64,000 nt of DNA, from contig NZ_CP034448.1 of assembly GCF_003952465.1 (NCBI RefSeq), positions 4,317,001 to 4,381,000 on the forward strand, given 5' to 3'. Shown here one piece after another: positions 25,740 to 33,915 of this stretch (the first letter of the stretch is position 1; the number at the start of each line of letters is the position of its first letter). Under the pieces are notes generated by a model, which saw only the letters and a program-made list of their open reading frames with translations, was not told where the DNA came from and ran no database searches. This DNA comes from Mesorhizobium sp. M1B.F.Ca.ET.045.04.1.1 (GTDB lineage Bacteria > Pseudomonadota > Alphaproteobacteria > Rhizobiales > Rhizobiaceae). A program made the translations under genes and the position numbers.

Positions 25740-26345
25740 GTGCCGACAGTTTCCGATCAGTTGCTGGACCGGTTCCACTTCTATCTCGACGGTGCCGACA
25801 GCGCGCTGGTCGCGGATGCGGTCGCGCGCATCGACTGGGACATGCCCTCCCGTCCGCTCGAACCGCGTCCGCTAAGCTGCCTCCGCCATCTCGACCGCAT
25901 CGCAGAGGCTGCGCCGCAGGGCGCGCGGCTGCTGGCGCGGTTCGTGGCCGACCATCGGGAGGAATTGCGCTGGGGGCAGACTTACACTGCCACCGATTTC
26001 GGCCAGGCCTTCATCGACAATTACGGCTGGCTGGAGGTGTTCGGCACGCGCGGGTATTTCGTCAACGACGCAGTTGCGGCCGGGCTGCTGATCCTCGGGC
26101 CTGACATCGTCTATCCCGACCATCACCACACCGCCGAGGAGATCTACATTCCGCTGACCGGCGGCACCGAATGGCGCATGGGCGAAGGCTGTTTTCGGGT
26201 TCGCGAGGCCGGCGAGGTCATCCACCACGCGTCCAATGTCAGTCACGCCATGCGCACGGGCAAGGAGCCATTGATGGCGCTCTATATCTGGCGGGATGGG
26301 CCGCTGGCACAGAAGTCGATCATCGGCTCGGAGGGCAGGAGCTGA
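25740..26345 (+). CDS. DMSP lyase family cupin (DddQ/DddL-like)
   Basis: 201 residues from GTG 25740, with GGAG 6 bases upstream. The C-terminal cupin has the metal and catalytic pattern of DddQ-type enzymes: YPDHHHTAEEIYIPLTGGTE (about 124-143), then IHHASNVSHAMRTG (about 160-173) and ALYIWR. DddQ/DddL/DddW cleave dimethylsulfoniopropionate to acrylate and dimethylsulfide using a metal held by His/His/Glu/His with a tyrosine. The preceding helical domain FIDNYGWLEVFGTRGYFVND also fits. The stop overlaps the cobQ start (TGATG), so the two are translationally coupled. Actual activity is unproven. Confidence 0.75.
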   Translation: MPTVSDQLLDRFHFYLDGADSALVADAVARIDWDMPSRPLEPRPLSCLRHLDRIAEAAPQGARLLARFVADHREELRWGQTYTATDFGQAFIDNYGWLEVFGTRGYFVNDAVAAGLLILGPDIVYPDHHHTAEEIYIPLTGGTEWRMGEGCFRVREAGEVIHHASNVSHAMRTGKEPLMALYIWRDGPLAQKSIIGSEGRS

Positions 26346-27820
26346 TGGCCAAGGCAATCATGCTACAGGGCACAGGCTCGGATGTCGGCAAGACGGTTCT
26401 CGTGGCGGGGCTCTGCCGGGCAGCGAAAAAGCGCGGGCTGAAGGTCAGGCCGTTCAAGCCGCAGAACATGTCGAACAACGCCGCCGTCGCCGATATTCCC
26501 GGCGACAACAAAGCCGGCGGCGGCGAGATCGGCCGCGGGCAGTGGCTGCAGGCGCTTGCCTGCGGGGTGACCCCGACCGTGCATATGAACCCGGTGCTGC
26601 TCAAGCCGCAGAGCGATATCGGCTCGCAAGTCGTGGTGCAGGGCAAGGTGTTCGGCGAGGCGCGGGCGCGCGATTACCAGGCGATGAAAGCCCGGCTGAT
26701 GCACGCGGTGCTGGATTCCTGGGCGAAGGTCGGGGAGGGCGCCGATCTCGTCATCGTCGAGGGCGCCGGCTCGCCCGCCGAGATCAATCTCCGCAACCGC
26801 GACATCGCCAATATGGGCTTTGCGACGCGTGCCAATGTGCCGGTGGTGCTGGTCGGCGACATCGACCGCGGCGGCGTCATCGCCTCGGTCGCCGGCACGC
26901 ATCTGATCCTGCCGGAGGAAGACCGACGCATGATCGTCGGCTACCTCATCAACAAGTTCCGCGGCGATGTCTCGCTGTTCGACGAAGGCATAAGCGCAAT
27001 CGAGAAATTCACCGGCTGGCACTGCTTCGGCGTGGTGCCCTGGCTGAAGGCTGCCGCGCGGCTGCCGTCCGAGGATTCGGTCGTGCTCGAACGCCTCGCC
27101 TCCGGCGAGAAGCGGGCGCTGAAGGTGGCGGTGCCGATGCTTTCGCGCATCGCCAATTTCGACGATCTCGATCCGCTCAAGGCCGAGCCGCAGGTCGAGG
27201 TGGTGTTTGTGCCGCCGGGCAATAAGCTGCCGGAGGATGCCGGGCTGGTGGTCATCCCCGGCTCCAAATCGACCATCGGCGATCTGATAAAATTCCGCGA
27301 GAATGGCTGGGATCGCGACCTCATCGCCCATCGCAAGCGCGGCGGCCATGTGGTCGGTATTTGCGGCGGTTATCAGATGCTTGGCCGGAGGGTAGCCGAT
27401 CCGGACGGCATCGAAGGCGGCGTCACCGAAGCGGAAGGCCTCGGCCTGCTCGACATCGAGACGGTGATGGAGCCGGAAAAGACGGTGCGTAATTCAAGCG
27501 CGCGTTCGGTGCAGTTCGGCCTGCCGCTCGAAGGCTATGAGATCCATCTCGGCCGCACCACCGGTCCTGACACGGCGAGACCGTCGGCGATCATCAACGG
27601 CGTCGAGGACGGCGCGACCTCCGCCGACGGCAAGGTCATCGGAACCTACCTGCACGGGCTGTTTTCGGCCGACGCTTTTCGCGCCGCTTATCTTGAGAGC
27701 CTGGGGGTCAAAGGAGGTGGCATCGACTACCGCGCCGAGGTCGAGAAGGCGCTGGACGAGGTTGCGACGGAACTGGAGAGGCATCTCGACTGCGACGCGA
27801 TTTTTGCGCTCGCGCGATAG
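26345..27820 (+). CDS. cobQ: Cobyric acid synthase
   Basis: 491 residues from ATG 26345. It amidates adenosylcobyrinic acid a,c-diamide at four side chains to form cobyric acid in B12 synthesis. The N-terminal ATPase domain has MLQGTGSDVGKTVLVAGLCR and RPFKPQNMSNNA; VIVEGAGSPAEINLRNRDIAN follows. The C-terminal class I glutamine amidotransferase domain has the nucleophile Cys in VGICGGYQMLGR and the His in GTYLHGLF. The start overlaps the stop of the DMSP-lyase-family gene by one base. Other cob genes are not in the window. Confidence 0.93.
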   Translation: MAKAIMLQGTGSDVGKTVLVAGLCRAAKKRGLKVRPFKPQNMSNNAAVADIPGDNKAGGGEIGRGQWLQALACGVTPTVHMNPVLLKPQSDIGSQVVVQGKVFGEARARDYQAMKARLMHAVLDSWAKVGEGADLVIVEGAGSPAEINLRNRDIANMGFATRANVPVVLVGDIDRGGVIASVAGTHLILPEEDRRMIVGYLINKFRGDVSLFDEGISAIEKFTGWHCFGVVPWLKAAARLPSEDSVVLERLASGEKRALKVAVPMLSRIANFDDLDPLKAEPQVEVVFVPPGNKLPEDAGLVVIPGSKSTIGDLIKFRENGWDRDLIAHRKRGGHVVGICGGYQMLGRRVADPDGIEGGVTEAEGLGLLDIETVMEPEKTVRNSSARSVQFGLPLEGYEIHLGRTTGPDTARPSAIINGVEDGATSADGKVIGTYLHGLFSADAFRAAYLESLGVKGGGIDYRAEVEKALDEVATELERHLDCDAIFALAR

Positions 27821-27865
27821 ACCTCTCATCAACACGTCTGAGATTGGCGAAAACGCTCATTGGGT

Positions 27866-27920
27866 CGTCATTCTATGGCGGAGCAAGGAGCGAAGCGACG
27901 CGGCGCAGACCATAGAATCC
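27866..27920. repeat. Rhizobial intergenic repeat, left part, interrupted by the IS
   Basis: ATTCTATGG (27870-27878) and CCATAGAAT (27910-27918) are inverted 9-base arms around a GGAGC/GCGAAGCG-rich centre. Sequence resembling the other half of such mosaics resumes at about 29032, so the IS110 element seems to have inserted into this repeat. Confidence 0.55.
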
Positions 27921-27941
27921 TGTGTGTTGGTTCTGGTGTAT

Positions 27942-28035
27942 GGTTGAAGTGGGAAGGAGACCGAGTGGATCCTGGTCGTCCTTTCGGACAGGCCGTGGCA
28001 TGGCCCGGTCCCTTCCCACCGGTGAACCATCAACC
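27942..28035 (+). ncRNA. Bridge-RNA-like hairpin upstream of the IS110 transposase
   Basis: GGTTGA (27942-27947) pairs with TCAACC (28030-28035), and GTGGGAAGG (27949-27957) with CCTTCCCAC (28011-28019). Inside, GACCG and CGGTC continue the stem, with internal loops between. IS110-family recombinases use a bridge RNA from this position, with one loop reading the target and one the donor. The assignment is by position and structure; loop guides were not matched to flanking DNA. Confidence 0.55.
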
Positions 28036-28093
28036 TGAACAGTTGCACGGGGCTGTTCCAAGCAGACCCCGCACCACAGGAAGAGGCGTGGAC

Positions 28094-29020
28094 ATGATAA
28101 TGCAGAACTATGTCGGCTGCGACATCTCAAAGCAGTGGCTGGACTTTTTTGATGAGGCAAGCGGCCGTTTCCGGCGCATCGACAATCAGGCCGACGCGAT
28201 CGCGGCCTATGTGGCGGGCCTTGATCCCAGTCGGGACTTTGTCGTCATGGAGGCGACGGGGGTGCATGACCGGCTGCTGCGCCATGCGCTGGCCAAGGCC
28301 GGCGTGCCGTTCTCGCGGCACAACCCGGCCCATACCCACCACTATGCCAAGTCGACGAGACGGCGCGCCAAGACCGATCCTCTCGATGCCAGGATGCTGA
28401 GCGACTACGGCCGTCGCTATCACCCTGAGGCCGAGCCGGCGCCGAGCGAAGAAGTCGAGCGGCTTCAATCGCTTGCCGGCCACCGCGATCACCTGGTCAA
28501 TATGCGGGCAACGGCGAAGAAGCACCTCGCCGAGGCCTTCAATGAGATCGTCATTGCCGATCTGGAAGAAACGATCGCTCACTTCGACACGCGCATCAAG
28601 GCGCTCGAGAGCCTGATTGCCGAAGTCATTCGTCAAAACCAGGGCACCGCTCGCGACCATGCGCTGATGGTCTCCGTGCCCGGTGTCTCCAAGGTCGGCG
28701 CGCTCTCGCTGCTGGCGCTCCTGCCCGAGCTCGGCCAGCGCTCACCCAAGGCGATCGCCGCGCTCGTCGGCCTTGCCCCGTTCGACAACAAGAGCGGCAA
28801 GCTCACACGCAGGAGCCAGATCCAGGGCGGGCGATCACGCGTGCGCCGCGCCCTCTACATGGCAGCCCTCACAGCCATCAGAACCTGTGACCGGTTCAAG
28901 TCCTTCTATACCGCACTTGCCGCCCGATCAGGCTCCAAGAAACTTGCTATCATCGCCGTAGCAAGGAAGCTCCTGGTCGTCCTCAACGCCATCATCCGCG
29001 ACAAAACCGCATTCGCATGA
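28094..29020 (+). CDS. IS110 family transposase (DEDD recombinase)
   Basis: 308 residues from ATG 28094. The N-terminal RuvC-like DEDD domain shows Asp in YVGCDISKQWLDFF, Glu in VVMEATGVHD and two Asp in KTDPLDARML. The C-terminal Transposase_20 domain shows MVSVPGVSKVGALSLLALLP and ALVGLAPFDNKSGK, where the catalytic serine is expected. A coiled-coil-like linker (about 125-185) joins them. The frame is intact, so the element may be active. An in-frame extension upstream to 27860 overlaps the bridge-RNA region and is not coding. Confidence 0.9.
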   Translation: MIMQNYVGCDISKQWLDFFDEASGRFRRIDNQADAIAAYVAGLDPSRDFVVMEATGVHDRLLRHALAKAGVPFSRHNPAHTHHYAKSTRRRAKTDPLDARMLSDYGRRYHPEAEPAPSEEVERLQSLAGHRDHLVNMRATAKKHLAEAFNEIVIADLEETIAHFDTRIKALESLIAEVIRQNQGTARDHALMVSVPGVSKVGALSLLALLPELGQRSPKAIAALVGLAPFDNKSGKLTRRSQIQGGRSRVRRALYMAALTAIRTCDRFKSFYTALAARSGSKKLAIIAVARKLLVVLNAIIRDKTAFA

Positions 29021-29056
29021 ACACAGTTGCCATTCCGTGACCTTAAGGCGTTGCAA

Positions 29057-29160
29057 CCGCGCAGAATTCTGCTCCGCTGCATTCCTCGGCGAAAGTAGCG
29101 GAATGGATCCTCGGGTCTGCGCGACGGAGCTTCGCTCCTGCTTCGCCCGTGGATGACGAA
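29057..29160. repeat. Rhizobial intergenic repeat right of the IS
   Basis: The stretch with GAATTCTGCTCCGC and GACGGAGCTTCGCTCC followed by GTGGATGACGAAG resembles intergenic mosaic sequence and contains several short dyads. Together with 27866-27920 it fills the cobQ-VOC gap around the IS110 element. No gene is seen here. Confidence 0.4.
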
Positions 29161-29203
29161 GTTGGGATGCTTTCGCCAACCTTCAGCGTCGGTGCTGAGG
29201 GTT

Positions 29204-29623
29204 TCAAGCCTTCTCCCTGGCCTTCGGCCAATAGGTGCCGAAGGACCAGACATTGCCTTCCGGGTCGAGGCAGATGAACTCGCGGCTGCCGTAGTCGCGG
29301 TCGACCAATTCCTGAATGATCTGGGCGCCGGCCTTCTTCGCCTTGGCATAGGCGGCGTCGGCGTCATCGACGGCAATGTAGGTCGACTTGCCGCCACCGC
29401 CGCCAGGCTCGCCGACCATCTTGCCGTAGTCGTCGTCGCGGGCGGTGCCGAGCATGATCATCGAGGACCCGAAGGTAAGCTCGGCGTGATGGACGATGTC
29501 GCCTTCGCCGTAGCGGGCGCGCACCTCGAAGCCGAAGGCGTCGCACAGCCAGTCGATCATCTTGGCCGCGTTCCTGTAGCGCAGGGCGGGATAGATGCGA
29601 GGTGCTTCCGTTGCCGTGGGCAT
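29204..29623 (-). CDS. VOC-family (glyoxalase/bleomycin-resistance fold) protein
   Basis: 139 residues from ATG 29623, with GGGAG upstream. The fold signature is PALRYRNAAKMIDWLCDAFGF, then HHAELTFGSSMIMLG, and SREFICLDPEGNVWSFGTYW at the C-terminus. This subgroup (PhnB/YaeR-like) often lacks a known substrate. It lies on the same strand as the AraC regulator at 29815, with a repeat between them; AraC-VOC pairs are common. Confidence 0.8.
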   Translation of the reverse strand: MPTATEAPRIYPALRYRNAAKMIDWLCDAFGFEVRARYGEGDIVHHAELTFGSSMIMLGTARDDDYGKMVGEPGGGGGKSTYIAVDDADAAYAKAKKAGAQIIQELVDRDYGSREFICLDPEGNVWSFGTYWPKAREKA

Positions 29624-29710
29624 GACAAACTCCCTGATGACTTGATGGAAGCCAGTCTCAGGCAAAAGCATTCCGGCGTCTTGAAGAAATGTTACCTGCC
29701 GCAGCGGACG

Positions 29711-29813
29711 CTAAAGCGCGTCGCGATCTTTCAGATTCGCTCCGTGCGCTTTAGGTTTTTGATTTTACGCATGTCTTTGTCCCGAAACCGGTTCCCACTT
29801 TCGGGAGACATGC
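29711..29813. repeat. Double intergenic palindrome, copy 2 of the CCGAAA...TTTCGG family
   Basis: The first hairpin has CTAAAGCGC (29711-29719) and GCGCTTTAG (29746-29754). The second has GCATGTC (29769-29775) and GACATGC (29807-29813) around CCGAAACCGG and CACTTTCGG. It ends one base before the AraC stop codon. Confidence 0.75.
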
Positions 29814-29814
29814 T

Positions 29815-30648
29815 TTAAGCCAGTGCGGCGAGTGCCGTCGGCGTTTCGCCGGCGAGCTGACGAAACTCGCGCACCAGATGCGCCTGGTCGGCGTAGCCGC
29901 AATCGGCGGCGATGCCGGCCCAGTTGTCTTGTTGCCGCTTCGATAACGAAAGCGCACGGTTGAAGCGCACGATGCGCGACAATGTCTTTGGCCCGATGCC
30001 GATCGCTTCGGTGAATTTTGCCGCCAGATGCTTGCGGCTCCAGCCGATCTCTCCGGCAAGCGCCGAAATCCGGGTGCGGCCGCCCGACGCGATAACAGCC
30101 CCGTAGGCCCAGGCGACTTCGGAAGAAAGCCCGTTGGCCTCCGCAAGCCGGCTGGTCACGAAACCCTCGGCAATGGCAAAGCGCGTGTCCCAATCCGGTG
30201 CTTCGCCTAGCCGTTCGCGCAATGCGATGCCCTCGAAGCCCAGCGCATCGTCGAGGCCGACCATGCGGTCCTTCAATTCGCTCATCGGCAGGCCGAAGAA
30301 TCGCCTGGCGCCAAGTGGCGTGAAATTCACCTGGACGCAGCAGGAGCCGCCGAAGGATTCGATCACGACGGGGCCGGCATAGAGGCCCGCCGCGAAGCTG
30401 GCAAAACGGTCGTTGTCGCCGGGATTCCGGCCGAGCCCGATGGCGAAGGCTTCGGCAAAACTGATCACCAGCGGCACGGTGAGCGAGGCATATTCGACGA
30501 TGCGGAAATGGCCGGGCCAAATCTCGCGATAGCCGCAGACATCGGTGACAATGCCCGCGAGCGAAGCGGCGGGTTTGCGCCGGACCATCTCGAAATGGAG
30601 GGCCGGGGACTGATTGTCTTGTCTATGGCGCTCTGTCTCGTCGGACAT
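29815..30648 (-). CDS. AraC-family transcriptional regulator
   Basis: 277 residues. The C-terminal double HTH is about residues 180-270: RTRISALAGEIGWSRKHLAA and WAGIAADCGYADQAHLVREF, with the conserved RIVRFNRAL linker. The N-terminal 170 residues resemble the DUF6597-type domain seen in transcription regulators paired with small-molecule enzymes. It may control the neighbouring VOC gene; no operator was identified. An intergenic repeat abuts its stop codon. Confidence 0.82.
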   Translation of the reverse strand: MSDETERHRQDNQSPALHFEMVRRKPAASLAGIVTDVCGYREIWPGHFRIVEYASLTVPLVISFAEAFAIGLGRNPGDNDRFASFAAGLYAGPVVIESFGGSCCVQVNFTPLGARRFFGLPMSELKDRMVGLDDALGFEGIALRERLGEAPDWDTRFAIAEGFVTSRLAEANGLSSEVAWAYGAVIASGGRTRISALAGEIGWSRKHLAAKFTEAIGIGPKTLSRIVRFNRALSLSKRQQDNWAGIAADCGYADQAHLVREFRQLAGETPTALAALA

Positions 30649-30682
30649 GGCTCAAGCCTAGCAGACCGTGCCCTCAAATCAA

Positions 30683-30707
30683 AAGCGCCCGGCAGGGCCG
30701 GGCGCTT
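30683..30707 (-). terminator. Intrinsic terminator after the small membrane protein gene
   Basis: AAGCGCCCGGC and GCCGGGCGCTT form a perfect 11-base stem around AGG. On the minus strand it runs into TTTTGATTT. It ends transcription of the 30732-30902 gene and may also be bidirectional. Confidence 0.8.
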
Positions 30708-30731
30708 CGAGTTGCCGGAGATTTGGTGTGC

Positions 30732-30902
30732 TCAGGCGCCGCGCATCAGGCAGCCGGCGGCAAGCACGATGTAGGCGATGAGCATAATCCACACCGACGC
30801 GAGAGGAATGAACGCAAGAAGGCCAAGAGCGGCAAGAAGGCCGATGATGGCGATGACCAACGAAATAATGAACACGATCTGGGTGGGTGCACTGAGATTC
30901 AT
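30732..30902 (-). CDS. Small two-helix membrane protein, 56 residues
   Basis: Starts at ATG 30902 with GGAGGG upstream. Two hydrophobic helices fill it (about residues 8-27 and 30-50), with little outside the membrane. No family with known function is recognised. A strong terminator follows 25 bases after its stop, supporting it as an independent transcription unit. Confidence 0.7.
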   Translation of the reverse strand: MNLSAPTQIVFIISLVIAIIGLLAALGLLAFIPLASVWIMLIAYIVLAAGCLMRGA

Positions 30903-30952
30903 GTCTGTCCCTCCAACATGATTCGCACGCACGAACTCTACCAGCAGGATCG

Positions 30953-31738
30953 TCACACACCAATGAGTTGGCGTAGGGGATTGGCCGGGTCGGCAAGCAG
31001 CTTCACTGCCAGCGCCACGCAGACGATCACCAGCAGCGGCTTGATCAGGTTCGCGCCGATCTTGATGGCGAGGCTAGCGCCGACGCGTGCGCCGAGGAAC
31101 TGCGCCACACCCATCATCAGGCCGATCTTCCAGTCGATGACGCCGACGGCGGCGAAGACGACGAAGCCGCCGATGTTGGAGGCGAAGTTGAGCAGCTTGG
31201 TGTGGGCGGTCGCCTTGAGCACGCCGTAGCCGGCAAGGCTGACGAAGGCGAGCATATAGAAGGAGCCGGCGCCGGGGCCGAAGAGGCCGTCATAGAAGCC
31301 GACCAGCGGCGGAATGATGAGGCCGAACAGGAACGGCGAGAGGCGTTCGGCGCGGTCGACATCGTTCATGTTGGGTTTGAAGGCGAAGTAGAGCGCGATC
31401 GCGATCAACAGAACCGGCAAAAGGGCGCGCAGGAAGTCGCCGGGCACCACCGTCGCCAGCAGGGCGCCGACGGCGCCGCCGACGAGCGCCAGCAGCGCGG
31501 ACGGAAGCTGACGGCGCAGATCGACCTGGCCTTTGGCCGCATAGTGGATGGTGGCCGAACCGGAGCCGAACATGCCTTGCAGCTTGTTGGTGCCGAGGGC
31601 CGCGACGGGGGAGAAGCCCGCCAGAAGCAGCGCAGGGATGGTGATGAGGCCGCCGCCACCCGCAATCGAATCGACAAAGCCTGCCGCAAAAGCGGCGGCG
31701 GTGAGTATGAGGACGGTCTGGAGAGTAAGGTCGATCAT
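30953..31738 (-). CDS. TauE/SafE-family sulfite exporter-like permease
   Basis: 261 residues with about 8 hydrophobic segments arranged as an inverted repeat. The family motifs are SIAGGGGLITIPALLLAGFS with LGTNKLQGMFGSGSA in the first half, and GFYDGLFGPGAGSFYMLAF with KLLNFASNIGG in the second. TauE/SafE proteins move sulfonates, sulfite or related anions across the inner membrane. ATG 31738 is preferred because the upstream in-frame extension is Arg-rich and unlike the family. Confidence 0.85.
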   Translation of the reverse strand: MIDLTLQTVLILTAAAFAAGFVDSIAGGGGLITIPALLLAGFSPVAALGTNKLQGMFGSGSATIHYAAKGQVDLRRQLPSALLALVGGAVGALLATVVPGDFLRALLPVLLIAIALYFAFKPNMNDVDRAERLSPFLFGLIIPPLVGFYDGLFGPGAGSFYMLAFVSLAGYGVLKATAHTKLLNFASNIGGFVVFAAVGVIDWKIGLMMGVAQFLGARVGASLAIKIGANLIKPLLVIVCVALAVKLLADPANPLRQLIGV

Positions 31739-31845
31739 CGGGCGGGGGGCTCTGCGAGGGAAGACGCAGCTTCCATCATGCCCGACCAGTTTGCGCAAGA
31801 CCGATTCCACGCTAACAATCAGAGCGGAATCGCAAGGGGAGGCTT

Positions 31846-32277
31846 ATGGCGATGGCGCTGCTGGACCAGATACGCTCGATCTTCGATGGCGACCCGGGCG
31901 TGCGCAAGGTGGCGGACGATCCGGTGCTGTCGGCGGAGCTTCTGATGCTGTTTCGCATGATCCTTGCCGACGGCGCGGTCTCGGAGAGCGAGATGGTCGC
32001 CTTCCGGCGCATCTGCAAGGAGGCCTTCGGCATCCCCGAAACCTCGATCGACAGTGTCATCGAATATCTCAACGATTTTGGCTACGAGACCAACGGCTCG
32101 CAGGCGATCGCCTTGTTCCGCGACCTCGACATCGAACGGCGCAAGCTGCTGGCACGCCATATGGCGGAGATCGCCAAGGCCGACGCCAAGCTTGCCGAAA
32201 GCGAGGTGAAGCTCCTGCGTCGCACGCTCGACCTGCTCGATATCAGCCCGGTCGATTTGGTGAAGCCCGCTGACTGA
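31846..32277 (+). CDS. TerB-family protein
   Basis: 143 residues, all-helical, with the TerB acidic-metal motif pattern (FRMILADGAVSESEMVAFRR and RHMAEIAKADAKLAESE). TerB-like domains bind metal and occur with tellurite resistance or envelope-stress modules, but this stand-alone form is widespread in Rhizobiales without a known role. AGGGGAGG lies directly upstream of ATG 31846. It is divergent from the TauE gene and convergent with the ABC operon. Confidence 0.8.
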   Translation: MAMALLDQIRSIFDGDPGVRKVADDPVLSAELLMLFRMILADGAVSESEMVAFRRICKEAFGIPETSIDSVIEYLNDFGYETNGSQAIALFRDLDIERRKLLARHMAEIAKADAKLAESEVKLLRRTLDLLDISPVDLVKPAD

Positions 32278-32292
32278 GAGCGAGCTAGCCGC

Positions 32293-33915
32293 TCAACCCT
32301 GTTCCTGCATGCGCCGCGCGATCGCACGGTGAAGATCGGGCGCAGCCGCGACCAGCGCCTGTGCCGCTTCCGAGCGTGGATTGTCGAGCACGTCGGTGGT
32401 CCTGCCGCGCTCGACGATCTTGCCCTCATGCATGACCAGCACCTCGTCCGATATGGCACGGGCAACCGTCAGGTCATGGGTGATAAAGAGATAGGCGATG
32501 CCGAGCTTCTGGTTGAGTTCGGCGAAGAGGTCGAGGATCTGGGCGCGGATCGAGACATCCAGCGCCGAGACCGGTTCGTCGGCGACCACCAGCTTCGGGC
32601 GGGTGATGATGGCGCGGGCAATCGACAGGCGCTGGCGCTGGCCGCCGGAGAATTCATGCGGATATTTGTCCATGTCGCGCTGCCCGAGCCCGACTTCGTC
32701 GAGCGCATGCGCGACCATCTCGCGGCGCTCGGCCCGGGCCGGCTGCTTTTCCAAGAGATGCAGCGGCTCGGCCACCAGCTTCTCGACCTTCTGGCGCGGG
32801 TCGAAGGAGCCGTAGGGATCCTGGAACACCACCTGCATGTCCCGCCGCGCCGGCTTCAGCGCCGCCTCCGCCTTGCCGGTGATGGTCTCGCCGCGAAAGC
32901 GGATCGCGCCGGCCGTCGGCTTGTCCAACGCCAGGATCATGCGGGCAAGGGTGGACTTGCCGCAGCCGGAACGGCCGACGAGCGCCACCGACTGAGCGGG
33001 CTCGATGGTCAGGGAGACATTGTCGACGGCGCGGATCGGCTCTGCTGATCGGAACAACGATTTGCGCCGGCCCGAATAATCCCGGCTGACGCCTTCAACT
33101 TCGAGCAGCGGCTTTGACGAGCCGGCGAGGTGCGTCTTAGGCCGCGCCGGCACATGCATGGAAGCCAGCGCCAGCTCGCGGGTGTAGGGGTGGTGCTGTG
33201 CCGACAGCGTGGACGCAGTGTCGCCGGCTTCCATCACCTCGCCGCGGCGCAGGATGGTCAGGCGGTCGGCCATCTCGGTCACCACCGCGAGGTCGTGCGA
33301 GATGAGCAGCAGGCCCATGCGGTTTTCGCTGACCAGCTCGCGCAACAAGTCGAGGATCTGCGCCTGCAGCACCACGTCGAGCGCCGTCGTCGGCTCGTCG
33401 GCGATCAGGAGCTTGGGCTTCAGCGCGCAGGCAATCGCGATGACGACGCGCTGGCGCTGGCCACCGGACAGTTCGTGCGGGTAGCGCGACAGCGGAAAGT
33501 TTGCCTCAGGCAGGCCGACGCGGTCGAGCATTTTACGCGCGCGGTCCTCGGCCTCCGCGCGGCCTGCCTTGGTGTGCCAGCGGATACCTTCGGCGACCTG
33601 CTCGCCGATGGTCTTGACCGGATTGAGCGCCGTCATCGGCTCCTGGAAAACCATGCCGATGTCGTCGCCGCGCAGCGCGCACATCTGGTCTTCGCTCGCG
33701 CCGAGGAGGTCGATGCCGTCGAAAGTGACGCGTCCCCCGGCGCGCGCCAGATGCGGCAGCAGCCGCATGATCGTCAGTGCGGTCATAGACTTGCCGGAGC
33801 CGGATTCGCCGACAAGGCCGACCACTTCGCCAGGCGCGATGGCGAGGTCGACTTCCTTCAGGATCGGCGTCTCGCCGATCGTCAGCGACAGGTTCTCGAT
33901 ATGGAGCAGGCTCAT
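32293..33915 (-). CDS. Peptide-type ABC transporter ATP-binding protein, fused two-ATPase form
   Basis: 540 residues joining the DppD- and DppF-like ATPases in one chain (YejF-type). The first half has Walker A LVGESGSGKS, signature LSGGQRQR and Walker B LLIADEPTTALD. The second has LVGRSGCGKS, FSGGQRQR and LVVADEPVSALD. Each half carries the C-terminal oligopeptide-transporter segment (HPYTRELALAS, RSEAAQALVAA). The start overlaps the stop of the permease gene by 4 bases. It powers import of the ligand captured by the binding protein at 35970-37448. Confidence 0.92.
   Translation of the reverse strand: MSLLHIENLSLTIGETPILKEVDLAIAPGEVVGLVGESGSGKSMTALTIMRLLPHLARAGGRVTFDGIDLLGASEDQMCALRGDDIGMVFQEPMTALNPVKTIGEQVAEGIRWHTKAGRAEAEDRARKMLDRVGLPEANFPLSRYPHELSGGQRQRVVIAIACALKPKLLIADEPTTALDVVLQAQILDLLRELVSENRMGLLLISHDLAVVTEMADRLTILRRGEVMEAGDTASTLSAQHHPYTRELALASMHVPARPKTHLAGSSKPLLEVEGVSRDYSGRRKSLFRSAEPIRAVDNVSLTIEPAQSVALVGRSGCGKSTLARMILALDKPTAGAIRFRGETITGKAEAALKPARRDMQVVFQDPYGSFDPRQKVEKLVAEPLHLLEKQPARAERREMVAHALDEVGLGQRDMDKYPHEFSGGQRQRLSIARAIITRPKLVVADEPVSALDVSIRAQILDLFAELNQKLGIAYLFITHDLTVARAISDEVLVMHEGKIVERGRTTDVLDNPRSEAAQALVAAAPDLHRAIARRMQEQG

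Larger units (their letters stand above)
27921..29031 (+). mobile_element. IS110-family insertion sequence
   Basis: The element spans a structured left end, the transposase gene and a very short right end. The ends are approximate: the left junction follows the palindrome ending near 27920, and the right junction is placed before ATTCCGTGA at 29032. No terminal inverted repeats or obvious target duplication are seen, as expected for IS110. The long left non-coding end and near-absent right end match the IS110 group, which carries its bridge RNA upstream of the transposase. Confidence 0.75.

Noticed and set aside
27860..28093. N-terminal extension of the IS110 transposase
   Set aside because: It crosses the IS boundary and the bridge-RNA hairpin; the family begins at ATG 28094.
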